DNA of 64,000 nucleotides from Gordius sp. MW1 (Eukaryota > Nematomorpha > Gordioida > Gordea > Gordiidae), in NCBI GenBank assembly GCA_964036665.1, contig OZ038529.1:6432501-6496500 (forward strand), given 5' to 3'. Positions 10,802 to 21,338 of this stretch are shown here, in pieces (the stretch's first letter is position 1; every line of letters begins with the position of its first letter). A model generated the notes under the pieces. The model searched no databases. It saw nothing but the letters and a program-made list of their open reading frames with translations, and was not told the origin of the DNA. Made by a program: the position numbers and the translations under genes.

Positions 10802-12577
10802 TAGTGATGCGAAACCGAGAAAAATCTCGGTCTGACGATAAGAGATTTTTTGGCGAGATCTCGGTTTTTTATGACCATTAGATTTTAGTAAATATTGTAT
10901 ATTTTAATTCGCATGAATTTTATATAAGGTATTAAATGTAAATAATGTGATTAGAATATATTTGATATTATGAAAATACCTAAGTGTTAATATTATACAT
11001 TTTTGCAAAAAATTAAAATGAGGCATATACCTAAGTATGGATAGCCCCTAGGGTATGTAAATAATTTAATAATATATTTATCACATATTTGTATCCTTAG
11101 CTTGATTTAATATTAAAGTTAGGCTTAGAATGAGTTCTGATGGACTAAAGCATATTTAAATTTCGCACTTCCTTATCCTGCAGGAGACAGTAATATTAAA
11201 TTGGTGATCAATTCGTTTAAATAATTAATGGGCGTAGCCAGCATTGGGATAGTGGGAGGCAATAATGTTTTAGGGAGGGGCAAACAGATTATTTTTTTAA
11301 ATTTCAGCCACAATTTTAATAAATTTGAAAAAAAATTGGATTTAGAGTGGGGTAGCCGCCCTTTCCTGTCGCCCCCCACCTGGCTACGCCCATGTTAGTT
11401 AAGCTAAGGTGGCTCGAGATTTTTTGAGCACCCTAGCGTCATTCGTGCCTGCTTAACGATTTCAAAAGTAAAATTGAGTTATAGATGACACCGTAATAGA
11501 TTTAATCAAGTTTTCTAAAAGATTTTACGCTTCAAATAATAGTATACCCCCTAAATTTTTAACCTTAATAACACATTATATGAGGACATTGTTTTGTCAT
11601 ATGCATTACTTTTCACATTATAGACTGGAGTTGTCAGGTGCATTCGAATTAACTAATAATTTCTATAATTGTGACAATTGCGCAATATAAAATAAATACA
11701 CCAATTTTTACTGTGTTAAATAAATAACTATTTAGTTAGTTAGAATTGGAAGTTAATTATTTAAGATATATATTTTATTATTATGATTCATTAAATCAAA
11801 TACCTGCACTTAGTTTAAAAACTTATATTCTTAATCCTTTAATAATGCTGTTTTATTGTTGTTTTCCAGCGTTTTAATATGTGCAACTAGTTATCAATTC
11901 TCTAAATAATAATATGATTAGAAGTCACTCGCACTTTGTGGTTTATAGCTTTATAGCATGATTGATGGTGGTAATATCAATGAACTAAAACGTTTGCTTT
12001 AAAAATGTTTGTCTATTTTGAGGCACAAACCAGGGTTAAAAAAGGGTCTGAATTTGCACAAATATGTAACTAGGTCAAATATAGGTGAAATTATAAATTT
12101 CTAGGTCTATTTATATTGTACACACACAGTGAATTTGATACAAATGTTATAATTTGTACTATACATTTAACTTTCTACACTTCAAATTTAATTAACGTTT
12201 TTTCAATTTGCACTTTCCATAGAATAGAAATGTTAACCTTGTGAATTAGTTCATATCTTTCTTTATATTGTCAATGAGATGTCATTTCGCGCCAAATCTT
12301 TAAAAAGCTTGTGTATTTTGGTTTTTTAAAAATATAAAGGTAAAAACATAAAGGTTTACCATTTTGATTTTTTAACACTTATTTGATATTTTTAATAAAA
12401 CAGGAGAAATTTTTGTTTCGTATAATTTATTTTCTAAAAGTCGAGACAAGTCGCGAATTTTTGTTGAGAGGAGACGAGCGAGATTTTTATAGACCGAGAC
12501 GAGACGAAATCGAGATTTTCATAATCGTTCCCGAGACGAGCCAAGATTTTGCTTTCGGGGCCGAGATCGAAAGACTA
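10802..12577. mobile_element. hAT element with CTCG subterminal repeats, copy 1
   Basis: It begins TAGTGATGCG and ends GATCGAAAGACTA. The flanks are CTTTAAAT (10794-10801) and ATTTAAAT (12578-12585), an 8-bp duplication with one mismatch. Both ends are packed with short CTCG/CGAG repeats. The second copy (18785-19580) has the same ends in the opposite orientation. A GGGCGTAGCCAG-type MITE is nested inside. No transposase reading frame was recognised, so it is non-autonomous. Confidence 0.78.
11227..11394. mobile_element. GGGCGTAGCCAG-type MITE
   Basis: The ends are ATGGGCGTAGCCAGCATTGG and TGGCTACGCCCATG, around the usual AATAATG and TTAGGGAGGGGC interior. No convincing target duplication could be read. 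It is nested in the CTCG hAT copy 1. Confidence 0.78.
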
Positions 12578-13046
12578 ATTTAAATATGTGATAAATATAT
12601 TACTAAATTTCACATACCTTAAGAGTCAATAAACTGAAACTACCAAAACTTTAATTTTTTGAATAAAGATTTAATATTTACTTTACTTTTGTGTTTTTTT
12701 AATAATATATTCCAAAAATATTTATTTACCTCTTATACCATAATGTGAATGTGAATCATACAAAATAAAAATAGACAATTAAAATTACTAAAATTTTATA
12801 AACCTTACAAAATTTACTAGATCTTGCCCAAAAAATCTCGTATTGTCTCGTATCAGAATTCTCGATCTCGAGTCAATTTTCAATTTCTGGAGACGAGACT
12901 GAACTTTATTTCAGTTTTTTCGCATCATCAATCCTCGTTCTTGGATTCGTTTCAACACAGCCAACAAGTTATTATCGTGCTTAGCTCTCACTACAAGAAT
13001 ATCATCTAAGTAGTAATAGGGTGTTATTTAAATGCATAGTGAAAAA
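12578..13046. repeat. AT-rich sequence with a CTCG hAT end fragment (12825-12930)
   Basis: Positions 12825-12930 repeat the right terminal region of the copy at 18785-19580: AAAAAATCTCGTAT, then CTCGATCTCGA and a CGCATCA tip. The rest is AT-rich and unassigned. This looks like a third, truncated family member or a tandem remnant of copy 1. Confidence 0.6.
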
Positions 13047-13945
13047 TTCCATAATGCTCAGTTGTTTGTGCTCAGTTTTTAATTCAACTTGCTCAGATTT
13101 TTAATTAAAAATGTTCAGTTTTTTTTATGCTCAGATTTTAATTAAAAAGTGCTCAGTTTTTTTGTAAATAAAAATGTTCAGTAATTTTTCAAAAAATATT
13201 CAGTTTTTTTTCAAAAAATGTTAAGTTTTTTTTTCAAAAAATATTCAGTTTTTTTCAAAAAAATATTTCGTTTTTTTTCAAAATATGCTCAGTTGTTATT
13301 AAAATCACTAAATCTAACCCTAACCCTTGCCTATATTACATTTTGCCTATATTACATTTTGCACAGAAGTGTTATTGAGCTGTGGAAACGCTAGAGAGCT
13401 TTAATAATAGTTATAAATTATTCATTTAAATCGCGTATTTATAAAAATTATTTTTATCTGTGGAAACCTTAGAGAGCTTTTATAATCGTTGTAAGTTATT
13501 ACTCTATTTGTATAATAAAAATTGTCTATATTAAGTACATAAATCAAAGTATATTAAAAACAAACAAAATGATGCCTTTAATAATCATTTATTAAAATAA
13601 TATATATAAAAACCTAATAAAATGTTATAGCTGCTATATATAAGTGATATAACCAAAAATATTTTGAGGTGTAATAGCTCAGTGGATTGAACGTCTGACT
13701 AGCAGCTTCAATAGCTCGTACCTCGCAGGTTCGATACCCGCACCTATCTCGTTTTAATTAAAAATTAAAACCACTTTGCATAAAAAAACTTGGCAAGTAT
13801 AATTAATCTCTGAGCAAATAAATAAAAATCTGAACATTTAATAAAAAACTTAACATTTAATTCAAAACTTGGCAAATTGAATAAAAAACTTGGAAAATGG
13901 CAATAAAAACTTTGCACTTTGAATAAAAAACTATGCAAAATAATT
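13047..13945. repeat. Foldback of minisatellite arms around a tRNA-like core
   Basis: The left arm (about 13047-13300) is a degenerate array of roughly 25-bp units built on GCTCAGTTTTTT followed by A-rich spacers. The right arm (about 13780-13945) is an array of AAAAAACTTGGCAAATT and AAATCTGAACATTTAAT units, approximately the reverse complement. Between them lie CCCTAACCCTTGCCTATATT, a duplicated 55- to 60-bp block beginning TGTGGAAAC (about 13379 and 13459), and the tRNA-like sequence at 13667. Confidence 0.6.
13667..13745 (+). repeat. tRNA-derived sequence (SINE head or tRNA pseudogene)
   Basis: It contains TAGCTCAGTGG, a good A box, and GGTTCGATACC, a near-perfect B box. The ends AGGTG and CACCT pair as part of an acceptor stem. 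The anticodon and D stems pair poorly and the length (79 nt) is unusual, so it is not a normal tRNA. A loop CTAGCAG would give anticodon AGC (Ala), but this is weak. Pol III promoter strength may survive. Confidence 0.55.
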
Positions 13946-14382
13946 TGTTCTCAATAAATAATATAATCATGTAAAAAATGTGTTCTTACAAGTGTCAGCG
14001 CTTTGACCCTTAGTTAATTTCTTTGCAGCCCTTATTGAATGCTCTTTTAATTCAGAATCGTTATTAAAGGATTGAATCAAATTTTACATTGTCTACTGAT
14101 AGAAAATTTACTTGAATACCTATGTGCTTGTTCGTATATGAGCTTTGTCGGGATTTATTATTTTTTTAGCGTTTTAATTTAAATACTTACATATGCCTCT
14201 TAACCTCTAGTAGTGATTTGAATAGCTACTTGACCTCGATTTATTTTGAATGGTGTTTATTCCTGCTATAAATAGTATATACTTTGATTTAATTTGATTA
14301 TTATAATGACACTTACTAATATATATATAACTCTATTTTATAATTCTAAGAAAAGTCACTCATTTTCACTCATTCACCAAAG

Positions 14383-15337
14383 CAGGCGCGTAGCCAAGGG
14401 GGAGGAAAGCGGGACTTTTCCGTCCCCTCGGCCAAATTTAAATTTTTTTTATTAATAACTAATTAAAATTTTTTTTTTTTACATTTTTTAGTCATAATTT
14501 TATTTAGAAACAAATAATTATAATTATCATATACACGAATAAAAAATATAAAAACGCGCTATAAGTAAACGGATGGCATTGATCCGTGTATGGAAATCAC
14601 TGGATTTAATTATTATGGTTTAGTTGCATAAAAGATTTTAAGACACATATAAGGACCTAACAACATAATCTATACATTTAATTTTTGTAATTGTATTTTC
14701 GACTAAAGCTTGCACCCCACCATTATAATTTTTCCGCATTCGATTGTAAATTATGAAAAGAGTTTGTATAGAAGATTTTTTCCCCCTGAAAACACCTGAC
14801 CCTGGTTCTGCTGCTAATTCGAATTGATTCATTTAAAATTGGGCTAGGGTATTCCTTTCTGTTTCAGGTAAAATTGAATTATATGTAAAGAGTATTTGGA
14901 AATTAGCTACAACTTGTTTTGTTTCTATCTGAACACCGTTCATTTAGCTGTACTAAAAAATGTCAAGTCAGTAGATTAAGTGAATGTATAATTTTGCTTA
15001 TTAACAACTTGAGAATTATCAGTCTCATAATTTTGCTTTGGTTACCGCTACCGCCATTAAAAATTTGATAAACTTTTCATGTCTTTGATTTCAACTAAAT
15101 AACAATATTTTTTGCCATTTGAATAGCTTGCATAAGGTCCATGTCCTTTTAAGGTATAAAGGAGATAGAAAATGCTCTGATTGATAAAGAGAAGAGATTT
15201 TTTTAAAGCTGGTTATATAGCGCCTTGAAGTTTCGCATACATTGTACGCAAAGTTTATATTTGTTACATTATAAATTAAAGAGTCGACATAGATTTTATT
15301 TTTCCTTCACCTCGAGAAAATCCTGACTACGCGCCTG
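14383..15337. mobile_element. hAT-type element, GCGCGTAGCC ends
   Basis: The tips are CAGGCGCGTAGCCAAGG and TGACTACGCGCCTG. The flanks CACCAAAG (14375-14382) and CATCAAAG (15338-15345) form an 8-bp duplication with one mismatch. The interior holds a small - strand frame (14638-14832) that I do not recognise. It is non-autonomous. Confidence 0.8.
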
Positions 15338-15345
15338 CATCAAAG

Positions 15346-15987
15346 CTTATTGCAAAACAAAAATCTGTTTGGCTTAAAGCCAAATTAATATTTAGTATCA
15401 TTCGGGCTCAAAACTTTTATAACTAATAAGTGTTTTAACTGAACAGGCGTTTCCCTAAATAATAGAGATAAAGAAATTGTAAATAATTTACTGGCAATAT
15501 TTGATAAGTTGAACGCGTTTTATCCATGTTGCATAATAGTTTTGTTTTGCAGGTTTTCCTTAACCATGTTCTGTTTACGAATAAAATATGTGATAACTAC
15601 CCTGATTATTTTTTTATGTTTGCATAACCGCTTGTTAATTATTTAGTAGCATGGACATTTCTACAAACCTCATTATTATAGTATAATTTAAAAATTTACT
15701 TTATCCAAATAGAACCATAAAACAACAAAAACTTTTATTGCAGTATTTATATTATACGTTATGGCCATGTTCCAAAAACATATGAAAAAAAGTAATATAT
15801 ATTCCAAGTATAGCTTTCGAAGTGAGTTTATATTAATCAATTCATCGTTATTTATTTAATTTATTTAACTAAACAAAAATTTAGAATGGAACATTGTTTA
15901 ATATGTAATTTTATCTCAAATTGTTATCATTTACTTTAACAGATTACTACTTCCTTACTTTATTTGTAAACCTATGCTTGACATAAT
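15346..15987. other. UBAP1 upstream region
   Basis: AT-rich sequence ahead of the UBAP1 start codon. No recognisable coding exon, core promoter element or repeat was found. The 5' untranslated region and any upstream non-coding exon cannot be delimited from sequence alone. Confidence 0.45.
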
Positions 15988-17976
15988 ATGGATTATTTAA
16001 ATGGTATCAAGATGAGAGTAATAGATAATGACATATGCTCAACCCTTGACTGTATTGAATCTAAATATATTGTTGCAAATGATGCTAACAATTTATACAA
16101 TAGTTTGGACTTTAATTATGATTTTGGATTTGAAAGAATTTGTTTAAATCTACTTACCCAGGCAACAAGCCCTCTTGAGGTATTAAACACATGTAATAAC
16201 CAACAAAAGAGTGATGATACAATTAATACTGGCATTGTTATTACATCTGAGGAAGGTGGGAGTAATTTTCATACCCCTGAAATATCTGAAAACCCTGTAA
16301 ATTATCACCAAGTTAATACATCTATGAATTCAAATACCTCTTTCTCTTCAACTGTTTATAATACAATCCATAACTTGTTAAAGCCAATACCAACTTATAT
16401 AAATGCATTTAAAAATGACTCAATTGCTAATTTGCTTGCACAAAATAATTCTTCATCATCTATATCCACTTCAATCTGCAATACTCAAAACTATTTGGTA
16501 AATTCAATTGAACAGCATGAGATGCCAAATGAGAGCAAGCCATTAATATTGCCTAAATATACAGATTTTGAAGAGTTTATTGCACAATCATCAAGTCCAT
16601 TTGATGATGTTGAGTTACAAACTGTTAATGAAATGGAAGAACTTAAAAATATTTTACAAACAAACCCAAAAAACTATAATATGCCTGGTATAAACAAGAC
16701 AGAAAATGTTATTACAAAAAATAGTAGTTCCACATTCATGAATCATGAAATGCGTACACCCAATAGTTTATCAAATAATCCACAAATTGGGATACCAAAC
16801 ATTTCAACTTGTTATACTTATCCAATGAGGCCTGAATTCTCAGTGAACAACACTTCTCTTAGTAGGAACAATGATGTGTCTAATATGCCATTTACATCTA
16901 ATAAGGTGCAATCGTTTCAAAACAATAATCCTTATCTATCTTACAGAGTTGGAAAAACACCTAAAGACGAGTTTAATGTTGTTAATACTTATTCAATTCC
17001 CCACACAATATATGATCAAGCTCAATCTTTAAACCATTATCCAAATCTATCTAATTCCTACCCCCTACAACCATCGTTACCGTTATTAAAATCTAGCCCA
17101 GCGCCGCATGAAAACGCATCAACATTCGAAAATCAAAGCACATCGCTCCATTCCAAGGCCAACGTTAATAGGCCGCCCTCGTCAAATTTCGATGATATGA
17201 GCAGCGAAAGGCTTCAAAATTTAACGCTAAGCGATAGACACGACCTTAGTAGAGACATGGAATTTTTATTAGCTCGCACCACACATAAAAAGAATAAAGC
17301 CCACTCTCCCGCTCCCCCAACCCTAGCTACAAGGTTGAAAAGTTCTAAAAGTCTTTCAAACTTAGCTGCCCAAGAGGATGGGGACGAACCCAAGGGTGCA
17401 TCCCGAGAATTTCATCATCCCGACAAAGAGCGTCAACGGACGAATACAGTTAAAGAAGAATATCGTCCATCCGTCGTGAAACTATTGCCCCGACCTCTCC
17501 CTCAAACGATCGCGACCAAATCCAAAGGGGCTCGTAAACATTATCAGACGCATCCGACCGCGGTGCACTACGCACTCAGCCCGACTTTGTTGAGGAAACG
17601 GCGTGAAGAACTATTAGCCGTTGTGGTATCCATGGGTTTCGAGGCTAGATATGCGGCTAAGGCTGTGGAACACATTGGAACCCCGATAAATAGTCCGCAT
17701 ACTCAGCTCGATCCCAAACCCATCATAGACCACTTGTGTAGCGTTAATTCGCTCTTCGACCACACCGGCACCCATTCAAAAGCTGATTGTCAAGCCGCTC
17801 TCTTCCTCAATGAGATGGATGAGGGCAAGGCTCGCGCTTTTCTATCTGGACTTGATCGCCTCATGGCCCTCGGGTTCCCCGTGCTAGAAATTGAACGGGC
17901 CCTCCTCCGTAACGACAACCACTTCGATCGAGCTTTGGAAAGCTTACTATCCAATTCTCGAGCCACTCTACGTTAA
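15988..17976 (+). CDS. UBAP1: UBAP1 orthologue, ESCRT-I subunit
   Basis: UBAP1 joins TSG101, VPS28 and VPS37 in ESCRT-I on endosomes and binds ubiquitinated cargo for lysosomal sorting. Residues 1-60 resemble a UMA-type N terminus (MDYLNGIKM, then YDFGFERICLNLL). Residues about 190-225 hold FDDVELQTVNEMEELKNIL, close to the human FDNLELKTIDEKEELRNIL. The C terminus has two UBA-like helical units, around LLAVVVSMGFEARYAAKAVE (542-561) and LMALGFPVLEIERALL (625-640), as in the UBAP1 SOUBA domain. The 662-codon frame is uninterrupted and a TGA in frame just upstream (15979) fixes the start. Residues 61-370 are Asn/Ser-rich linker. Length exceeds human UBAP1 (502). The N-terminal UMA call is weaker than the rest. 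Confidence 0.88.
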   Translation: MDYLNGIKMRVIDNDICSTLDCIESKYIVANDANNLYNSLDFNYDFGFERICLNLLTQATSPLEVLNTCNNQQKSDDTINTGIVITSEEGGSNFHTPEISENPVNYHQVNTSMNSNTSFSSTVYNTIHNLLKPIPTYINAFKNDSIANLLAQNNSSSSISTSICNTQNYLVNSIEQHEMPNESKPLILPKYTDFEEFIAQSSSPFDDVELQTVNEMEELKNILQTNPKNYNMPGINKTENVITKNSSSTFMNHEMRTPNSLSNNPQIGIPNISTCYTYPMRPEFSVNNTSLSRNNDVSNMPFTSNKVQSFQNNNPYLSYRVGKTPKDEFNVVNTYSIPHTIYDQAQSLNHYPNLSNSYPLQPSLPLLKSSPAPHENASTFENQSTSLHSKANVNRPPSSNFDDMSSERLQNLTLSDRHDLSRDMEFLLARTTHKKNKAHSPAPPTLATRLKSSKSLSNLAAQEDGDEPKGASREFHHPDKERQRTNTVKEEYRPSVVKLLPRPLPQTIATKSKGARKHYQTHPTAVHYALSPTLLRKRREELLAVVVSMGFEARYAAKAVEHIGTPINSPHTQLDPKPIIDHLCSVNSLFDHTGTHSKADCQAALFLNEMDEGKARAFLSGLDRLMALGFPVLEIERALLRNDNHFDRALESLLSNSRATLR

Positions 17977-18784
17977 AACTTCCTTTTCAGAGTGAACTTT
18001 ACCTAAATGATTCCGTTGCAGGGATTGGAACTGTTTAAATAACAATCCCAAAATATTACAAAACCTTTGTAGTTTTGGTGAGCTCTCAATCAAAATGTGT
18101 ATATAATCCATAAAAGAGGTCAAGGGTAGCACTTTTGGAAAATCTTATCTTCGTACGAGTGCCTCCTTTAAGCGTTTGTTATTCCCTACACGTGTTTATC
18201 TCGTTAAAGTCACTTTACGCTCGCTTTGCTATCGCTCGTAACCCGTATTTATATTTGTATATGCACAAAATAATTATGTCCAGTCGCGATCTTCATAATA
18301 TTGTTAAATATATAGCGCTTCTTAAGATCTTATGCCAATGCACTTTGAGGACGATATTAATGATTTATATCATGGTAAAGTTGAGTGTGTGCGCTTATAT
18401 TAAACGCCAATTTAACATTGGATACAATTTTTAATAATTTAAAAATTGAAAGCTTGTCGTGTCACATAAATGTGGCAGGGTATTATGATCTAAAGGCATT
18501 TTGTAGCACTTTAGTTGATTTATAAAAAAGTAATACCAATAAAAATTTAGAATTTTATTGAGATAGTATATTTAAATAGTATATATATGTTTATTTTGAA
18601 ACCTTGTTGCTTTTATAGACTAGATAGAGTGCTTATCAACGTTAAATAAGTGTGCCGCTTTTCAGCCATTTTAAAGTGTGCACAAATAAGAAAAGGCTAT
18701 ATAGAGCATAGTGATTTTCGTTAATTAAAGTGTTTTTAAAATTTAATGGAATAATATTAAACTTGTAAAACAAAAAAAAACGGC
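17977..18784. other. UBAP1 3' untranslated and flanking sequence
   Basis: AT-rich sequence after the UBAP1 stop. No second gene was recognised. It ends in the A-rich AAAACGGC target of the hAT copy at 18785. Confidence 0.45.
18538..18543 (+). promoter_or_regulatory. Possible UBAP1 poly(A) signal
   Basis: AATAAA lies about 560 bases downstream of the UBAP1 stop codon, ahead of an AT-rich stretch. In DNA this AT-rich the hexamer is expected by chance, so the call rests only on position. Confidence 0.35.
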
Positions 18785-19580
18785 TAGTATTTCGATCTCG
18801 TCTCGGTCTCGAAAACAAAATCTCGTCTCGGGAGCGATTATGAAAATCTCGGTCTCGTCTCGACTTTTCAAAAAAAAAATATATGGAATAAAAATTTCTC
18901 CTGTTTTATTAAAAATATTAAATAAGTGTTAAAAAATTCAAACGGCAAATTTTTATATTTTTTGAAAAACTTTAATACACAAACTTATTAAAGATTTAGC
19001 GGGACACGACATCTCATTGACAATATAAATATATGAATTAATTCATAAAGATAACATTCTCTATGAAAAGTGCAGACTAAAAAAACTATAATTTGAAGTA
19101 TAGAAAGTTAAACTTGATTGTTCTAGCAATTTACAACATTTGTATCAAATTCACTGTGTCTGTCGACTATAAATAGACTTAGAAAATTATAAGTTCGCTT
19201 ATAGGACTTAGTTGCATAATTGAGCAAATTAAGACCCTTAATTAACCCTGGCTAAAGCTTCAAAGCAGACCTTAACATATTTAAGGCAGACGTTTTAGTC
19301 CATTGATAACTATCATCAATTATAGCCCTTAGTTATTGCATGTTTACAATGGCGTTATAAACCACATAAATAAAAATCATGCAAATTAAAATACACAATA
19401 ATTTACTTAAATCTAAAGATCAATAAAAAGTCGAGATCTCGCCGAAAAAATCTCGTATCGTCTCGTCTCGACATCAAAATTCTCGTCTCGATCTCGACTC
19501 CATTTTTCAAATTCTCGTCTCCTTTTTTCGAGACGCGACGAGACAAGACCGAGATTTTTCTCGATTTTTCCGCATCACTA
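18785..19580. mobile_element. hAT element with CTCG subterminal repeats, copy 2
   Basis: A perfect 8-bp duplication AAAACGGC flanks it (18777-18784 and 19581-19588). It starts TAGTATTTCGATCTCG and ends CCGCATCACTA. Both ends are dense in TCTCGTCTCGG-like repeats. The interior shares long stretches with copy 1 (10802-12577) in reverse orientation. It has no coding capacity. Confidence 0.88.
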
Positions 19581-19971
19581 AAAACGGCATTTTAAAAAAT
19601 ATATTATTAACAAAATCCATAAAACAATGTGACGTTAAAGCAATTTAGTGCTATGTGCATTTTATTAAATAATCATTTAACATTCTTTTTTATTTATTAA
19701 CTAATGAGGAATGTAAATTCACTTTTTTGATGACATGAGCAGTGTCGGTAGTTTATTTAAACCTTTAATCTTAAGGCTTTAACAATATAAGTGAGCGAGC
19801 GCACACAAACCAACACCTCTGAATTTTTCTTTGATATTATTGAAAGGTGCTGGAAATGTCATCCACGTTTAACTAGAGAACAAGAAACTATTAAAAGTTG
19901 AAAAAGTTTTAACTAGTTGTCTAAAAATGAAGGTAGTTTAATCTTATAAATATTAAGGCGAACCCTTGAAC

Positions 19972-21330
19972 CAGGGTTTCTTTCAGGGGGGAGCCCGGGG
20001 GGGAAGTATAACCCCCCCCCTCCCCCCCTCGGGCAATTTCAAATAGCCCCCATGAGAGTTTTGATTGAAGGAAGCATGAACTCAAGTTCCATCATGAAGT
20101 CATAAATTATCTTAATAGGCTAAAATTGAAATTCAATAAATTATTTTAATTTGTCAATAAAAAAATATAAAATTGGCGAAATTAAATTTTTTTTACAAAT
20201 TAGGTGGAAATCATTCAAAGACACCATTTTTCAACATCTGTGAACCCTAATTTACAATCTTGAAAGTTACAAATTATCTTTAATTAAAAAATATCAATAG
20301 GTAAATAAACATAAATAAATGCTTTTAGAATTATTAAATCACTATCTTACTTATAAATTTACAAAGAATTCTTATTAATAATAGATTATATTGTTTGTTT
20401 TTTATTTATATAATATGCTTATTTTGAATTGCAGATGTCTGGTAAATATAAAAGTACTCTTTTACAATACTCTAGTAAAAAGTAAAAGCCTAATAAAAAA
20501 GATGGTAAATATGATTTAATTTGGAATAATTTTAATTATGTATGGGTATTTGTGTTTATATACAATAATACATGAATATGTTTGTTTGTAATAGGTAAAG
20601 ATGGGACTGAATTAAAAAAAACTTTTGTTTTATCCCTTACTATGGGAAATTATGGTAATTATTTTTAAGCATTAGATATTTTAAATATATATAAGTTAAA
20701 GGCAGATATTATTCTGCTTCCAGCAGTGAAATTCACATGAACTATGAAAGAGGCAATAAAGATTTTGGTTTTAATATAGTAGTATTATATATATTTTCAT
20801 GTTTTAGGTCAAGATGAAAATTGTAATTCTGCTGGAGTGGGGAAAACTGTCTCTTCTTTTTCTTATGATAAAAATGCTGGTAATTAAAATTATGCAAGTT
20901 GTTTTTATTTTATTAATATATATTGATAAAGATGAGTGTATTGGCAGCTCTACTATTGCTCAGTCTCTGAAAGTGAAAAACATGGGCCAAATTTAAAACT
21001 TAAACCATAATATAAATAAATTTATGATTTCATGGACATCTAAATATAAATGGCTAATTTTTGATGAAGCCTTAGGGGGGCTTTATGCTCTGTCTGTTCT
21101 CTTTACAACATACTTTCTTAAAAGAACACTTGCCCGTTAAAATATTAAATGTATTTATTTAATGATTATGCGTGTATGTATCTATTTATATATCACTTAT
21201 ATCACCAATAAAAATCAGTAAATATAATACAAAATGGTTTAGCAATTAAAAGTTTTTTTACCCCATCCCCCCCCCCCCCCCCCCGGTTGAAAATACCCCC
21301 CCCGGAGCATTTTTTCTGAAAGAAACCCTG
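19972..21330. mobile_element. hAT-type element, CAGGGTTTCTTTCAG ends
   Basis: The inverted tips are CAGGGTTTCTTTCAG and CTGAAAGAAACCCTG. The flanks CCTTGAAC (19964-19971) and CCTTAAAC (21331-21338) form an 8-bp duplication with one mismatch. Long G and C runs lie just inside both ends (about 19985-20035 and 21262-21300). A + strand remnant at about 20434 starts MSGKYKSTLLQYSSKK, like the start of some hAT proteins, followed by stops. It is non-autonomous or decayed. Confidence 0.85.
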
Positions 21331-21338
21331 CCTTAAAC

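Noticed and set aside
13667-13745. Functional tRNA gene
   Set aside because: A and B boxes are good, but D and anticodon stems do not pair and the length is wrong; kept only as a tRNA-derived repeat.
13047-13945. CRISPR-like array
   Set aside because: The units are degenerate, lack unique spacers of constant length and lie in eukaryotic DNA; this is a minisatellite.
18135-18434. 99-codon + strand frame downstream of UBAP1
   Set aside because: It begins in probable UBAP1 3' untranslated sequence, has AT-driven composition (I, L, Y, K) and no recognisable motif.
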